Part shown: one piece after another, positions 17,124 through 25,762 of the stretch | How positions within the stretch are numbered: position 1 is the first letter of the stretch | How the letters are laid out: the number at the start of each line of letters is the position of its first letter | Origin: Megasphaera coli | GTDB lineage: Bacteria; Bacillota; Negativicutes; Veillonellales; Megasphaeraceae | Length of the DNA: 64,000 bases | NCBI RefSeq assembly: GCF_900095855.1 | Contig: NZ_FMIY01000002.1 | Coordinates: forward strand, 487,322 to 551,321 | Reading direction: 5' to 3' | The notes under the pieces: generated by a model | What the model saw: only the letters and a program-made list of their open reading frames with translations | Databases searched by the model: none | Told to the model about the DNA's origin: nothing | Made by a program: the position numbers and the translations under genes

Positions 17124-18575
17124 ATGAATTTCAGAATCGTCAGCTTGTTTTTAGGAAGAATTTCATTGGCCGAAATGGTCGTCCTGCTCGTACCCCTTTG
17201 CTTTGCCGTCGGCAGCGGTGACGGCAGCGCTTATATTTTTATTGCCGCCATGGTGGCCTGCTTCGGTGCGGGAGCCGTCTTTCTTTCAGGCGGCGAAGCG
17301 CGGCAGCAGAAGCTGACTATTCGTGAAGGTATCGCCATTACGGGCTTAGGCTGGCTGTTGGCGACACTGCTCGGCATGATCCCTTATGTGGCAGGCGGAT
17401 ATTTGGGTGCCGTTGACGGTCTCTTCGAGAGCATTTCCGGATTTACCGGTACGGGCGCGACGGTCATTCGCGACCTGGAGAGCTTCCCGCAGAGCCTGCT
17501 TTTATGGCGCAGCATGACGCATTGGCTCGGCGGTTTGGGTATCGTCGTCATTTTTATCGCTCTTTTGCCCGAGTCGGGGCAGAGTTCGTCGTACATTTAT
17601 AATGCCGAGGCGGCAGGACCCACGAAGGAGCGTGTTTTGCCGCGCCTTCACGACATGACGAAGGTTCTCTTTGAAATTTATTCGGCCTTTACGGTGCTCG
17701 CCTTTTTTATTTTTCTCCTCTGCGGCATGGATGTTGTGAGCTCGCTCAATCACGCTTTGTCCACCGTGTCGGCAGGCGGTTTTTCCACATATAATGAAAG
17801 TGCCGCCCACTTCGACAGCGTCGCCGTCGAAGGATGGATGACCTTTTTCATGGTTCTTGCAGGCGGTAATTTCGGCTTATATTACCGCGTCTATCACAAG
17901 GGGGTTTCCGTGTTGCGGAACAATACGGAATTTAAAGCCTATATAGCTGTCCTCGTGGCGGCGACGGCCGCGATTTTGGCAAACCTCATGTACGAAAGCG
18001 GCCTTTCTCCGTGGGAAGCACTGCGGTACGCTGGTTTTCAGGCCGTTTCCATTGCGACGACGGGTTTTGTGTCCGCCGACTATGACCGGTGGCCCGCCTT
18101 TTCAAAATTAATTTTACTGGGACTTATGGTCTGCGGCGGTTGTGCCGGGTCTACGGCGGCGGGGCTCAAGATTTCCCGCGCGGTCATCCTCGTGCGTTCC
18201 GTTTATGCCAATGTGACTCATTTCCTGCATCCGAAGCAGGTTTTGGACGTACGCATGAACGGCTACACACTGCCGGAAAGCACGATTTTCCGTGTCGGGC
18301 AGTACTTTTTCATGTATTTGTTGTGCATCGCCCTGTGGGCTTTGCTCCTCACTTATGACGGCATCGATGTTTTTGATGCCTTGGGCATCAGTATTTCCAC
18401 CATGGGCTGCATCGGTCCGGCCTTCGGTATTACAGGTGCCACGTGCACGTACGCGGAACTGTCGCACTTTTCGAAGACCGTTCTCTGTTTTTCCATGCTC
18501 GTCGGCAGGCTGGAAATCTTCACGGTCCTCGTCATGCTCAGACCGAGCTTGTGGAAGAGCAGGAATATGTGGTAA
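17124..18575 (+). CDS. trkH: TrkH-family potassium transporter subunit (copy 3)
   Basis: This 483-residue TrkH membrane subunit starts at ATG 17124, five bases after GGAGG (17114-17118). A longer in-frame start at 17004 would overlap the previous gene with an unlikely hydrophilic tail and is rejected. The four pore loops are GTGATVI, SAGGFSTYN, ATTGFVSAD and GCIGPAFG. It is the third consecutive TrkH copy and is closely related to copy 2. The fourth loop differs (CIG against NCG), so the two may not be functionally identical. Homo- or hetero-dimer formation among the copies is possible because TrkH acts as a dimer, but the sequence does not show it. Confidence 0.93.
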   Translation: MNFRIVSLFLGRISLAEMVVLLVPLCFAVGSGDGSAYIFIAAMVACFGAGAVFLSGGEARQQKLTIREGIAITGLGWLLATLLGMIPYVAGGYLGAVDGLFESISGFTGTGATVIRDLESFPQSLLLWRSMTHWLGGLGIVVIFIALLPESGQSSSYIYNAEAAGPTKERVLPRLHDMTKVLFEIYSAFTVLAFFIFLLCGMDVVSSLNHALSTVSAGGFSTYNESAAHFDSVAVEGWMTFFMVLAGGNFGLYYRVYHKGVSVLRNNTEFKAYIAVLVAATAAILANLMYESGLSPWEALRYAGFQAVSIATTGFVSADYDRWPAFSKLILLGLMVCGGCAGSTAAGLKISRAVILVRSVYANVTHFLHPKQVLDVRMNGYTLPESTIFRVGQYFFMYLLCIALWALLLTYDGIDVFDALGISISTMGCIGPAFGITGATCTYAELSHFSKTVLCFSMLVGRLEIFTVLVMLRPSLWKSRNMW

Positions 18576-18601
18576 AAATGAAGCAGTAAAGGAGGTGCAC
18601 T

Positions 18602-19618
18602 GTGGAATTTGATTGCTGGACGGGATTACGCATTGAAGGGAAACCGTATATTATTGTTGAAAAAATCCGCTACCGTGATCCGGTGCGGCAGCGCCATAAC
18701 ACCGGAAAATATTGGTTTGAATACGGCCTTAAGCCTCATTTGGAGGACATGACGGAAATAAAGGGGCAAAAAGAGAAGGCGAAGGCACGATACTACTTGA
18801 CCGTCGACGACAATGAGAACTCCTGTATTTTTTCCGCAGAGGATACGCGTAAGACGCAGCCCGGAGACTACAGCTTTCTCGAAGGCGGACTGGAAATGGT
18901 AGACGGCGTCTGGGGTGATACGGAAGCGTCCGTCAATGACACGGCACAGTACGTGCAGTACTGCAGTCCCGATAAGAAGAAGCTGTTTTTTATTGATAAA
19001 TGGGATGGCGGTATGACATACAGCTCTGTCGGTTATTTTATCAATAAAGAGGATATCGTAGTTGACGAGAGCCTGTCTATGTCGGTTGCCGGAAGGCTGA
19101 CGTTTTTGGCAACGGGCAAAAAGAGGTTCTCTTACCTGTTTGCTTTAATTGGAATCTTCTTTGCCGGCTGGATGGTTCTTGATATCGATTTTTCCGTGTT
19201 TACAAATTGGCGTGAGTTTAAATCCGTCGTCGGATTTGATTATAACTTAACGGAGAAGCTTGACGATGCGCCTTATGAAGTGGCAGCCGTTTCATCGGAA
19301 CCTAAGGAACTGGAAGCTCATACGGATGCGGGGACGGTGGCACTGGATATAATAGAGCGCGCCGACGGAAAAGGGATTACAACGGCACTGGATATTATTC
19401 AGGATGAGACCGTTTCGTACGTTTTGCTGGACAGGCAGGAGGCCCTGCTTATTAAAAACAACGTGCCGGGACGGGCAAAGATCCGTGTCTTTGATCATGA
19501 TAGGGGAAGCAAATATCTTGAGAATACTTCCTACCGTATTAATAAGCATGTTTTGTCACGGTATCTGTCGAACGTTCTTACGGGCAATACGGGGGGACGC
19601 TCGCAGGTCATTAAGTAA
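18602..19618 (+). CDS. DUF4178-type membrane-anchored protein
   Basis: This 338-residue protein starts at GTG 18602 after a very strong ribosome-binding site (AAAGGAGGTG). The first 180 residues look like a DUF4178 domain, a beta-rich module whose molecular function is unknown. A single membrane segment follows near residues 180-200 (YLFALIGIFFAGWMVLDI). The last 135 residues form a separate soluble domain I do not recognise. It leads a set with a DUF350 membrane protein, a small anchored protein and a glutathionylspermidine-synthase-like enzyme, an association also seen in the yjf gene group of Escherichia coli and linked to PspA-type envelope stress. The domain call is by memory of the family, so moderate. 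Confidence 0.65.
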   Translation: MEFDCWTGLRIEGKPYIIVEKIRYRDPVRQRHNTGKYWFEYGLKPHLEDMTEIKGQKEKAKARYYLTVDDNENSCIFSAEDTRKTQPGDYSFLEGGLEMVDGVWGDTEASVNDTAQYVQYCSPDKKKLFFIDKWDGGMTYSSVGYFINKEDIVVDESLSMSVAGRLTFLATGKKRFSYLFALIGIFFAGWMVLDIDFSVFTNWREFKSVVGFDYNLTEKLDDAPYEVAAVSSEPKELEAHTDAGTVALDIIERADGKGITTALDIIQDETVSYVLLDRQEALLIKNNVPGRAKIRVFDHDRGSKYLENTSYRINKHVLSRYLSNVLTGNTGGRSQVIK

Positions 19619-19695
19619 ACAGTCCCTATGCCGGGGATCAACTGCAATCAGGCGCATACGGGATATATCCGGCGAGGGTAAGAGGAGAGGTTATT

Positions 19696-20127
19696 ATGAT
19701 TGATTTTTCCATATTGGCATTGACCATATTTTATGCTTTATTCGGCGTTTTGCTGATGATTATCTCCAATATCATTATCGACTTTTTTATTCCCGGTAAT
19801 TTCCCGGAAGAAATTAAGCGCGGCAATCGTGCCGTAGCCTGGCTCTCGGCAGGCTCATTCATCGGCATCGGTACCATTATCCGCGCTGTTATCAGTACAC
19901 CCGTGTATGACGCGTCGTCTCTCGATTTTATCAGCGGCGTCACGGCGACGGGTGTGTACACCTTGCTCGGAATTCTTGCTTTTATAACGGGTTTCTTTAT
20001 TATTAACGTATGGCATCGTAACTATGAACTTCCGCAGGAAATTATGCGCGGCAATACAGCGGCAGGTATTTATATATTCGGCGTCTATATCGGCTTGGCA
20101 CTGGTTATTGGCGGTGCTGTTCACTAA
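19696..20127 (+). CDS. DUF350 (YjfL-type) four-helix membrane protein
   Basis: This 143-residue, very hydrophobic protein has four predicted membrane segments arranged as two similar halves. Each half contains a Phe-Pro or Leu-Pro, then EI, then a basic residue and GN/GNxA (NFPEEIKRGNRAVA in the first half, ELPQEIMRGNTAAG in the second). That internal repeat is the hallmark of DUF350/YjfL proteins. Function is unknown. It sits between the DUF4178 gene and a small anchored protein, upstream of an ATP-grasp ligase. This is the usual DUF350 company and suggests a membrane component of an envelope-modifying or stress system. Confidence 0.82.
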   Translation: MIDFSILALTIFYALFGVLLMIISNIIIDFFIPGNFPEEIKRGNRAVAWLSAGSFIGIGTIIRAVISTPVYDASSLDFISGVTATGVYTLLGILAFITGFFIINVWHRNYELPQEIMRGNTAAGIYIFGVYIGLALVIGGAVH

Positions 20128-20140
20128 GGAGTGCATGTAG

Positions 20141-20725
20141 ATGGAGAATTTGGGCCGAAAAGCGGCTGTTCTGGCGGCTGTTTGTGTGGCTGTAGTCGCG
20201 GTGGGAACGGGCTACTGCTATAGAAATGATATCTTGTATGAAATCAATGAACGGATCATGCCTGACCGAAATGCCGGTGAAGTGCGCCTTAAAGATGACT
20301 ATGGGAACCGGTACAGCCTGATTAATCATGGAGACGGAACGGAATCGGCACTGTATGATAACGATAGGGCCGTCACCTTTACACGTACGAATGAAGGGTC
20401 GTTGGTTTGGCAGTACGGGTCGGCAAGTTTACTGGCACCGATTGCGGCAAATTATTTTGCCTTTTACGGTATGAAATACCCGGGCGGTGTCATGGATGTT
20501 GCGACCATGACGTTGCGGCCCGATGCGCCGTTGACCGCATTGGATGAGGCCGATACGGGAGAGAAGAACTCAGCCGTGCACAGAGGTTCACACACGTATA
20601 CAGGTATTGGGCGCAGCCGCAGCCGTGACTATGATAGAAAGAGCCGTAAAGCGGACGGAGTGACGCGTAAATCCGGTTTCGGCTCTGCCGGCGCACGGTC
20701 TCACGGGAGCGGTCATGGCGGTTGA
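20141..20725 (+). CDS. Small anchored or secreted protein with Ser/Gly/Arg-rich tail
   Basis: This 194-residue protein has an N-terminal hydrophobic segment (residues 8-26), either a signal peptide or a membrane anchor. A 100-residue soluble domain follows, containing DDYGNRYSLINHGDG. The tail, from about residue 140, is low-complexity and rich in Ser, Gly, Arg and His, ending GARSHGSGHGG. The tail resembles DUF1190/YjfM and DUF4247 proteins, which accompany DUF350 and ATP-grasp genes in other bacteria, but I cannot assign a family with certainty. Its stop (TGA 20723-20725) lies 14 bp before the ATP-grasp start. The flexible tail could be a substrate of the neighbouring ligase; that is speculation. 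Confidence 0.65.
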   Translation: MENLGRKAAVLAAVCVAVVAVGTGYCYRNDILYEINERIMPDRNAGEVRLKDDYGNRYSLINHGDGTESALYDNDRAVTFTRTNEGSLVWQYGSASLLAPIAANYFAFYGMKYPGGVMDVATMTLRPDAPLTALDEADTGEKNSAVHRGSHTYTGIGRSRSRDYDRKSRKADGVTRKSGFGSAGARSHGSGHGG

Positions 20726-20739
20726 TAGTGGGAAAAGTG

Positions 20740-22008
20740 ATGAAAACCTATATAGACGAATTAGACAGAAATATATTTCCTTTTGTACAGTATGCCGATT
20801 TTGCGGACCGTTATCCGGCCCGGACCGTACAAGCCTTTGCACGGGATTTTTACGCTGAGCTCCGTGCGGCGTCGGGAGGGCTTTACGGCGTATTTAAGAA
20901 AACGACGGAAGTCTTTCAGCAGGCTCCTTATGATTTCGCGCGTGCCATGGATATGCCTGAAAATCTCCTGCCTTACCTGTATATTCCCAATACCTTCGCC
21001 GAACCGACGTGGTTGTCCCGTTTCGATTTCGTGCTGGATAAAAGAGGGTGCCTTAAGATGGTTGAAATAAATGCGGATACGCCCTGCTTTTTTATTGAAA
21101 GCTACTATGCTAACGGCGTAGCGGCAAAGTATATGGGGAAAGAGGACGCCAATGCAGGCGCTATGGAGGAACTGAGACGGTTTCTAAAACAGGTATACGA
21201 CGGTTCCCGTGTGAATACCGGGAATTGTCAATCAGGGCCGTTTGTGTTCAGCTGTTTTGATGATTACAAGGAGGATTACGGTACGACTTTGTTTTTGAAG
21301 CGTACCATGGAGAGTGTCGTACCGAACGGAGATATCCGGTTTTTATCATTTTATGATATGGAAATCGACGCAAACGGAATCGTATTGCCGGACGACAGTC
21401 ATGCGGCAGGCCTGTACCGCCTGCATCCCATGGAGATTCTCATCGACGAGGAAACGGAAGACGGAGAGCCTCTCGGGGCAATGTTCCTGGATTTATATAA
21501 AGAGCATTGCTTCAGCATGATGAATCCGCCGGAGGCGATTATCCCGCAGAACAAGTCTTTTATGGCTCTCGTCTGGGCTCTGGCGCAGACGGAGCGGTTT
21601 TTTACAAGGGCGGAGAGGGATTTGGTAGAGCGTTACTTAACGCCGTCCTATTTTGATGATGATTTTGCGTCCCTGGCGGACGGTACCTATGTCCGCAAGG
21701 ATATATGGGGACGCGAAGGTGTCAACATCAAAATTATTGAAAAGACAGGGACTTCGGGCCGAACGGTGGCGGAAAAGTACGTGGAACATAAGGATGAAGT
21801 CGTGCGGCGCCCCGGTACGAAAGGCATGTATCAGCAATACATTCGGCAGCCCCATTTCACACATACGGCGGATTCTGGCACCTTGGAGGGATTTCTTACA
21901 TTGTCGTGTTTTATGCTCTTTGACCGGCCTTCCGCCGTGGGAGCACGGTTCTCTCCGGAAGCCATATCGGGCATAGAAGCATACTTTGTCCCCCTTGTTG
22001 TAGAATAA
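20740..22008 (+). CDS. Glutathionylspermidine synthase-like ATP-grasp ligase
   Basis: This protein of about 422 residues belongs to the GSP-synthase preATP-grasp/ATP-grasp group (YjfC, YgiC type), which makes an amide bond between a carboxylate and an amine using ATP. The recognisable segments are KMVEINADTPCF near residue 105, the DEETEDGEPLGAMFLDLY region, and WGREGVNIKIIEK near residue 325. The last of these matches the conserved glycine-rich loop with downstream basic residues. No amidase (CHAP) domain is fused, so it is not the bifunctional enzyme of Escherichia coli. I use ATG 20740; a TTG at 20722 overlapping the previous stop is the alternative. Glutathione or spermidine as substrate is not established for this group; a peptide or the neighbouring Ser/Gly-rich protein is equally possible. 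Confidence 0.8.
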   Translation: MKTYIDELDRNIFPFVQYADFADRYPARTVQAFARDFYAELRAASGGLYGVFKKTTEVFQQAPYDFARAMDMPENLLPYLYIPNTFAEPTWLSRFDFVLDKRGCLKMVEINADTPCFFIESYYANGVAAKYMGKEDANAGAMEELRRFLKQVYDGSRVNTGNCQSGPFVFSCFDDYKEDYGTTLFLKRTMESVVPNGDIRFLSFYDMEIDANGIVLPDDSHAAGLYRLHPMEILIDEETEDGEPLGAMFLDLYKEHCFSMMNPPEAIIPQNKSFMALVWALAQTERFFTRAERDLVERYLTPSYFDDDFASLADGTYVRKDIWGREGVNIKIIEKTGTSGRTVAEKYVEHKDEVVRRPGTKGMYQQYIRQPHFTHTADSGTLEGFLTLSCFMLFDRPSAVGARFSPEAISGIEAYFVPLVVE

Positions 22009-22131
22009 TGAAGAAATACTTAAACCTTGATGAGGAATCATCCGATTACATTAGAAATTAAGGAGTGCAGCAGGATTTTTTTTCACTTACCCGAACGATA
22101 TGAGTAATTACGTTTTCGGGAGGGTTATGAA

Positions 22132-22668
22132 ATGAAAAAAATTCTGCTGCTTTTTCCTGTGCTTTTTTGCGTCATTTTTTATGCATACGGCGACGAAATG
22201 GTGGAAGCGACGCTGCCCGAAGAGGTGCGTACCGTTGCGCCCGCAGAAAAGCGGTCGCCGCACCTGGTTTACGTTTATATCAGCGGCGCCGTAAAAAATC
22301 CGGGCGTCTATTCGTACAAGCAGAGGCTGACCGTAGGCGAAGTTGTCAAGGATGCCGGCGGTTTTGCGTCTTATGCCGATGCGGACGGGCTCAACCTGGC
22401 GGCCATGACGGAAGACGGCATGCACATTCACGTGCCTTATAAGCTCGACGGCATGCCTGTTGAAAAAGAGGATGACGGAAAGATTCATATTAATGAGGCG
22501 GACGAAAAGAAATTGACCGAGCTTCCCGGCATCGGTCCGGCCATGGCGGCGCAAATCGTCGCTTACCGCGATGAACACGGTGCTTTTACGAGCGTAGAAG
22601 AGCTGAAGCAGGTCAAGGGGATCGGTACGGCAAAGTGGGAAAAATTGAAAGATAAGGTGGATTTGTGA
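22132..22668 (+). CDS. comEA: Competence DNA-binding protein ComEA
   Basis: This 178-residue protein has an N-terminal signal-anchor (residues 2-18), an SLBB domain (VYVYISGAVKNPGVY, residues 47-100) and a C-terminal helix-hairpin-helix pair (LTELPGIGPAMAAQIVAYR and VKGIGTAKWEKLK). This is the standard ComEA layout for capturing double-stranded DNA outside the membrane and passing it to ComEC. Start ATG 22132 follows GGGAGGG. The stop overlaps the comEC start (TGATG). Together with comEC it implies a DNA-uptake capacity, although pilus genes are not in the window. Confidence 0.93.
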   Translation: MKKILLLFPVLFCVIFYAYGDEMVEATLPEEVRTVAPAEKRSPHLVYVYISGAVKNPGVYSYKQRLTVGEVVKDAGGFASYADADGLNLAAMTEDGMHIHVPYKLDGMPVEKEDDGKIHINEADEKKLTELPGIGPAMAAQIVAYRDEHGAFTSVEELKQVKGIGTAKWEKLKDKVDL

Positions 22669-24725
22669 TGTCATATGCCGGCATTATAGCTGCTCTTTTT
22701 CTCTGCAGCGGTGTCTTTTTTTCGGAGAAAATTGCCCTGCCGGCAGCAGTGTGGCTGAGTTTTGCCGCGGCGTCCGCCATAGGAGTTTTCTTCCTGCGCC
22801 GGCGCACCAAGGTATGCCTTGCACTGATTTGCCTCTGCGCCTTTGCAGCAGGCGGCTTGCGCCTGTATTACGCCCAAGCGGCTTATGAGGCTCTGCCTCG
22901 TAATTTGGCCGGTACGGTACAGAAGCTCAAGCTGTGCATCAACGAGAAGAAAGGCGCCTATGAGACGGATAAGGGAAAGGAGACAAAATACATTGCCGAC
23001 CTTTTGGAACCGGGCGGCAGGGGCCGTATATACCTCACCGTCAAAGGCGACGATCCCTACGAACCGGGCGCCGTCGTAGAAGGGAATTTGCGCCTTAGAG
23101 AACTGATGCTCTATAAGAATGAAGGATCATACGACTTCTTTCACTACTACAGACGGAAAGCCGTTTTTCTGCGGGCTCGTGAAAAGAAAAGCGGTGACGT
23201 ACACCTCGTTGCCGAGGCGACGGGTTATGAAGCGTATATCGGCAACATACGCCGAAAGATTACGGATTCCTTCAAACAAACTTTGACCGACACGGACGCC
23301 TATATGCTGACGAGTCTTCTCTTCGGCGGTCATTACGATAAGCTGCCGCCGGAGCTCTTGCAGAGCTTTTCTACGACGGGCATGATTCACATCCTCTCCG
23401 TATCGGGGTCCCACGTAACGCTGCTCCTCGTCCTCATGCAGTGTTTGGGCAAGGCCGTCGGCCTGCGGCAGCGGCGCCGGCTGATTCTCTCCGTTCTCTT
23501 TGTCGGCGCCTACAGCGCCCTTTCCGATTTTACGGTACCTGTTATTCGTTCGGCCCTCATGGGGCTCGTCAGTGCCTGCGCCTTGACGGCAAAGCGTGAG
23601 TATACGGCCCTCCATGCCTTGGGGCTGATTATGAGCGCCATGGTTCTTTATGAACCGTACATCGCTTACGATCTCAGCTTTCGGCTCTCTTGCGGTGCGG
23701 CCGGAGGGATCGTCCTTTTCTCGCGGTCCATAAGACAACGGTTAGAAAAATTGCCGGGCTTTTTGGCGGACTCTCTTTCCGTCTGCGCTGCAGCCAATAT
23801 CCTCCTCATCCCCTTACTTACGGAGGCCTTTGCCGTCCTGCCGGCGTACACGTTCTTGGCGAATCTCTTCGTCGGCACGGTTCTGGAAGGACTTATTGTC
23901 CTCGGTCTGGCCGCGGCGGTTATGAACTTTATTGCCGCGCCTGCAGCCCATGTCATTCTCCTTGTTCTCAAGCCGCTGCTGCATCTCGCCGTAGGCGGCA
24001 ATTATTTTCTCGCCGCCTTGCCGTACAGCCGCCTGCCCGTCGGGGCCATGCCTTTTTACTCCGTCTGCGCATATGCTCTCGTCGTGGCGGGCCTTTTTTG
24101 GTGTAAGTTTCGCAAGCCCTGTTTGCTCTTGGCCTGCGCCTTTGCAGCTTTCGGGGCGGGTCTTTGGTATAATCAGAAGGACGACGTGAAGGTCTACGTT
24201 TTCGATGTCGGAGCCGACCGTGCGACATGTGCCGTTGATACTGCCGGACAGGCCTATCTGTGGTATAATAAGAGCCGGACGGGACAGGGCGGCGTTATTG
24301 CGTCCGTACTCGTTCCGGCCATGCGGCACGCAGGCATATTCACTCTTGCCGGTGCTGTTGTCGAAGGTGCCGATACGGATAAAACGGCAGCTGAAATAAA
24401 CGCTAATTTTTCCCTAAAAGGCTCCGTGGAGCAGGGCCACGGAAAAGAAAATACGTATATCTTTGCCGACACGGGACGGCCTTATGTCCTTTTGCGCGGC
24501 AGCAATGCGTCCGTACCGCCGGGAGCGGTAGGGGAAGTCTACGCCGAGGGCCTTGCCGCAGGAGACGTGACGGCCGATTTTCTCATTCTCTCGGGACGGC
24601 GGCATGCATATGTGCCGGGAGAGCGTGTTGCGGCGACGGCGGACTGCGGCGAAATAAAGGTTTGCCGCCATAAGAACAGCTGGTACGTGAAGACCTGTAA
24701 GGGAGACGCCTATGAAATACGTTAA
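22668..24725 (+). CDS. comEC: ComEC/Rec2 DNA-uptake channel with degenerate C-terminal domain
   Basis: This 685-residue polytopic membrane protein forms the channel for single-stranded DNA entry during transformation. It has N-terminal membrane segments, an extracytoplasmic OB-like domain, and the Competence core from about residue 220 with HILSVSGSHVTLLLVLM. A 200-residue C-terminal domain follows. In most ComEC proteins that domain is a metallo-beta-lactamase-like nuclease with an HxHxDH motif. Here the start of the fold is visible (VYVFDVGADRATCAVDT), but the expected histidine-rich motif is replaced by a stretch around AGAVVEGADTDKTAA, so metal-dependent cleavage is probably lost. The start overlaps comEA. 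The end overlaps holA by 14 bp. Confidence 0.9.
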   Translation: MSYAGIIAALFLCSGVFFSEKIALPAAVWLSFAAASAIGVFFLRRRTKVCLALICLCAFAAGGLRLYYAQAAYEALPRNLAGTVQKLKLCINEKKGAYETDKGKETKYIADLLEPGGRGRIYLTVKGDDPYEPGAVVEGNLRLRELMLYKNEGSYDFFHYYRRKAVFLRAREKKSGDVHLVAEATGYEAYIGNIRRKITDSFKQTLTDTDAYMLTSLLFGGHYDKLPPELLQSFSTTGMIHILSVSGSHVTLLLVLMQCLGKAVGLRQRRRLILSVLFVGAYSALSDFTVPVIRSALMGLVSACALTAKREYTALHALGLIMSAMVLYEPYIAYDLSFRLSCGAAGGIVLFSRSIRQRLEKLPGFLADSLSVCAAANILLIPLLTEAFAVLPAYTFLANLFVGTVLEGLIVLGLAAAVMNFIAAPAAHVILLVLKPLLHLAVGGNYFLAALPYSRLPVGAMPFYSVCAYALVVAGLFWCKFRKPCLLLACAFAAFGAGLWYNQKDDVKVYVFDVGADRATCAVDTAGQAYLWYNKSRTGQGGVIASVLVPAMRHAGIFTLAGAVVEGADTDKTAAEINANFSLKGSVEQGHGKENTYIFADTGRPYVLLRGSNASVPPGAVGEVYAEGLAAGDVTADFLILSGRRHAYVPGERVAATADCGEIKVCRHKNSWYVKTCKGDAYEIR

Positions 24726-25725
24726 AATTATATACGGTACGGAGGCCTATTTAATGGAGACGGCAAAGGCGGAGTATTTAGCGGCCTGTACTGCGGACTG
24801 CGGCGGCGAACCGGAACAGTCGGTCTTTCAGAAGGATGACTTGCCGGAAAACGTTGCCGAGGCCCTTGAAGGGACGTCTCTTTTTGAAGCGGCAACCGTA
24901 ACGGTTTGGAATGACCCCGTTTGCTTGCCGATAAAGCGCGGCGGCCGCTCGAAAAGCAAGATCGATAAGAAGGAAGAATGGTTTCTTAAGAAAGTACAGT
25001 CTTTGAAGCGGGGGGCATATCTCCTTTGTATTATTCACGGCGCGGCTGATGTGAATAATGCTTTTTTTAAGGCCTTAAGGCCCTTTGCCGACATAAGCGT
25101 CTGTGAAGCCGTGACGGAAAAGAACGTCATGCCGTATGTGGAAGTCTTTTTGCAACGCCGCGGCCTGAGCCTTGATGTCGCCGCCAGGGGGCAGCTACAG
25201 GAAATGTTTCACGCCTGGGGCGATATATCGCTTTTATACATCTTCTCGGAACTGGAAAAACTTGTTATTACGTGCCCTGCCGGGACTCGCTTGGGCAGGG
25301 ACGACGTGGCCGGCCTTTTTGCAGGAAGCGCCGAAAAAAATTTGTACACCTTTACGGACTTTTTTCTTGCCCGCGACGGCAGCGGCTGTGTGCCTTTCAT
25401 AAGCAGTCTCTTCGGCAAACCCGATGTTTTTCTGCAGAGCACGGGCTATGTTCTATCGCGCCTGCGCCTCCTGCGGGCTTACATGGAGCTCACGGCCGCC
25501 CGGACGGACAAGGCCGAGGCCGATAAACTGCTGACGGCCGTCAACAAGGGGCGGCCGGCGCGCAACCGCGTCTATTACTTGCAAAAGGTCGTAAAATATT
25601 GGAAAACGGCGGAAATTGATCAACTTATTTACCGTATTTTCGAATTGCAGCTGCGCATGCGCCGCGGTGAGGCATCGATGGAGGACATGGAATCTCTTAT
25701 TTGCCTTTTTTGCGCAACCGAGTAA
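24712..25725 (+). CDS. holA: DNA polymerase III delta subunit
   Basis: This 337-residue clamp-loader wrench subunit opens the sliding clamp and loads it on primed DNA. Recognised features are the N-terminal KIIYGTEAYLMETAKAEYL, the FLQRRGLSLDVAARGQLQEMF region, and the C-terminal helical collar with LEKLVI, AGSAEKNLYTFTDFFLARD and LQLRMRRGEASMEDMESLICLF. Length is typical. It starts inside the end of comEC, the classical comEC-holA arrangement in Firmicutes, and is in the same transcription unit as polC further down. Confidence 0.92.
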   Translation: MKYVKIIYGTEAYLMETAKAEYLAACTADCGGEPEQSVFQKDDLPENVAEALEGTSLFEAATVTVWNDPVCLPIKRGGRSKSKIDKKEEWFLKKVQSLKRGAYLLCIIHGAADVNNAFFKALRPFADISVCEAVTEKNVMPYVEVFLQRRGLSLDVAARGQLQEMFHAWGDISLLYIFSELEKLVITCPAGTRLGRDDVAGLFAGSAEKNLYTFTDFFLARDGSGCVPFISSLFGKPDVFLQSTGYVLSRLRLLRAYMELTAARTDKAEADKLLTAVNKGRPARNRVYYLQKVVKYWKTAEIDQLIYRIFELQLRMRRGEASMEDMESLICLFCATE

Positions 25726-25762
25726 ATAAATATTTAAGTATATATAAAGGATTACAGCAAAT

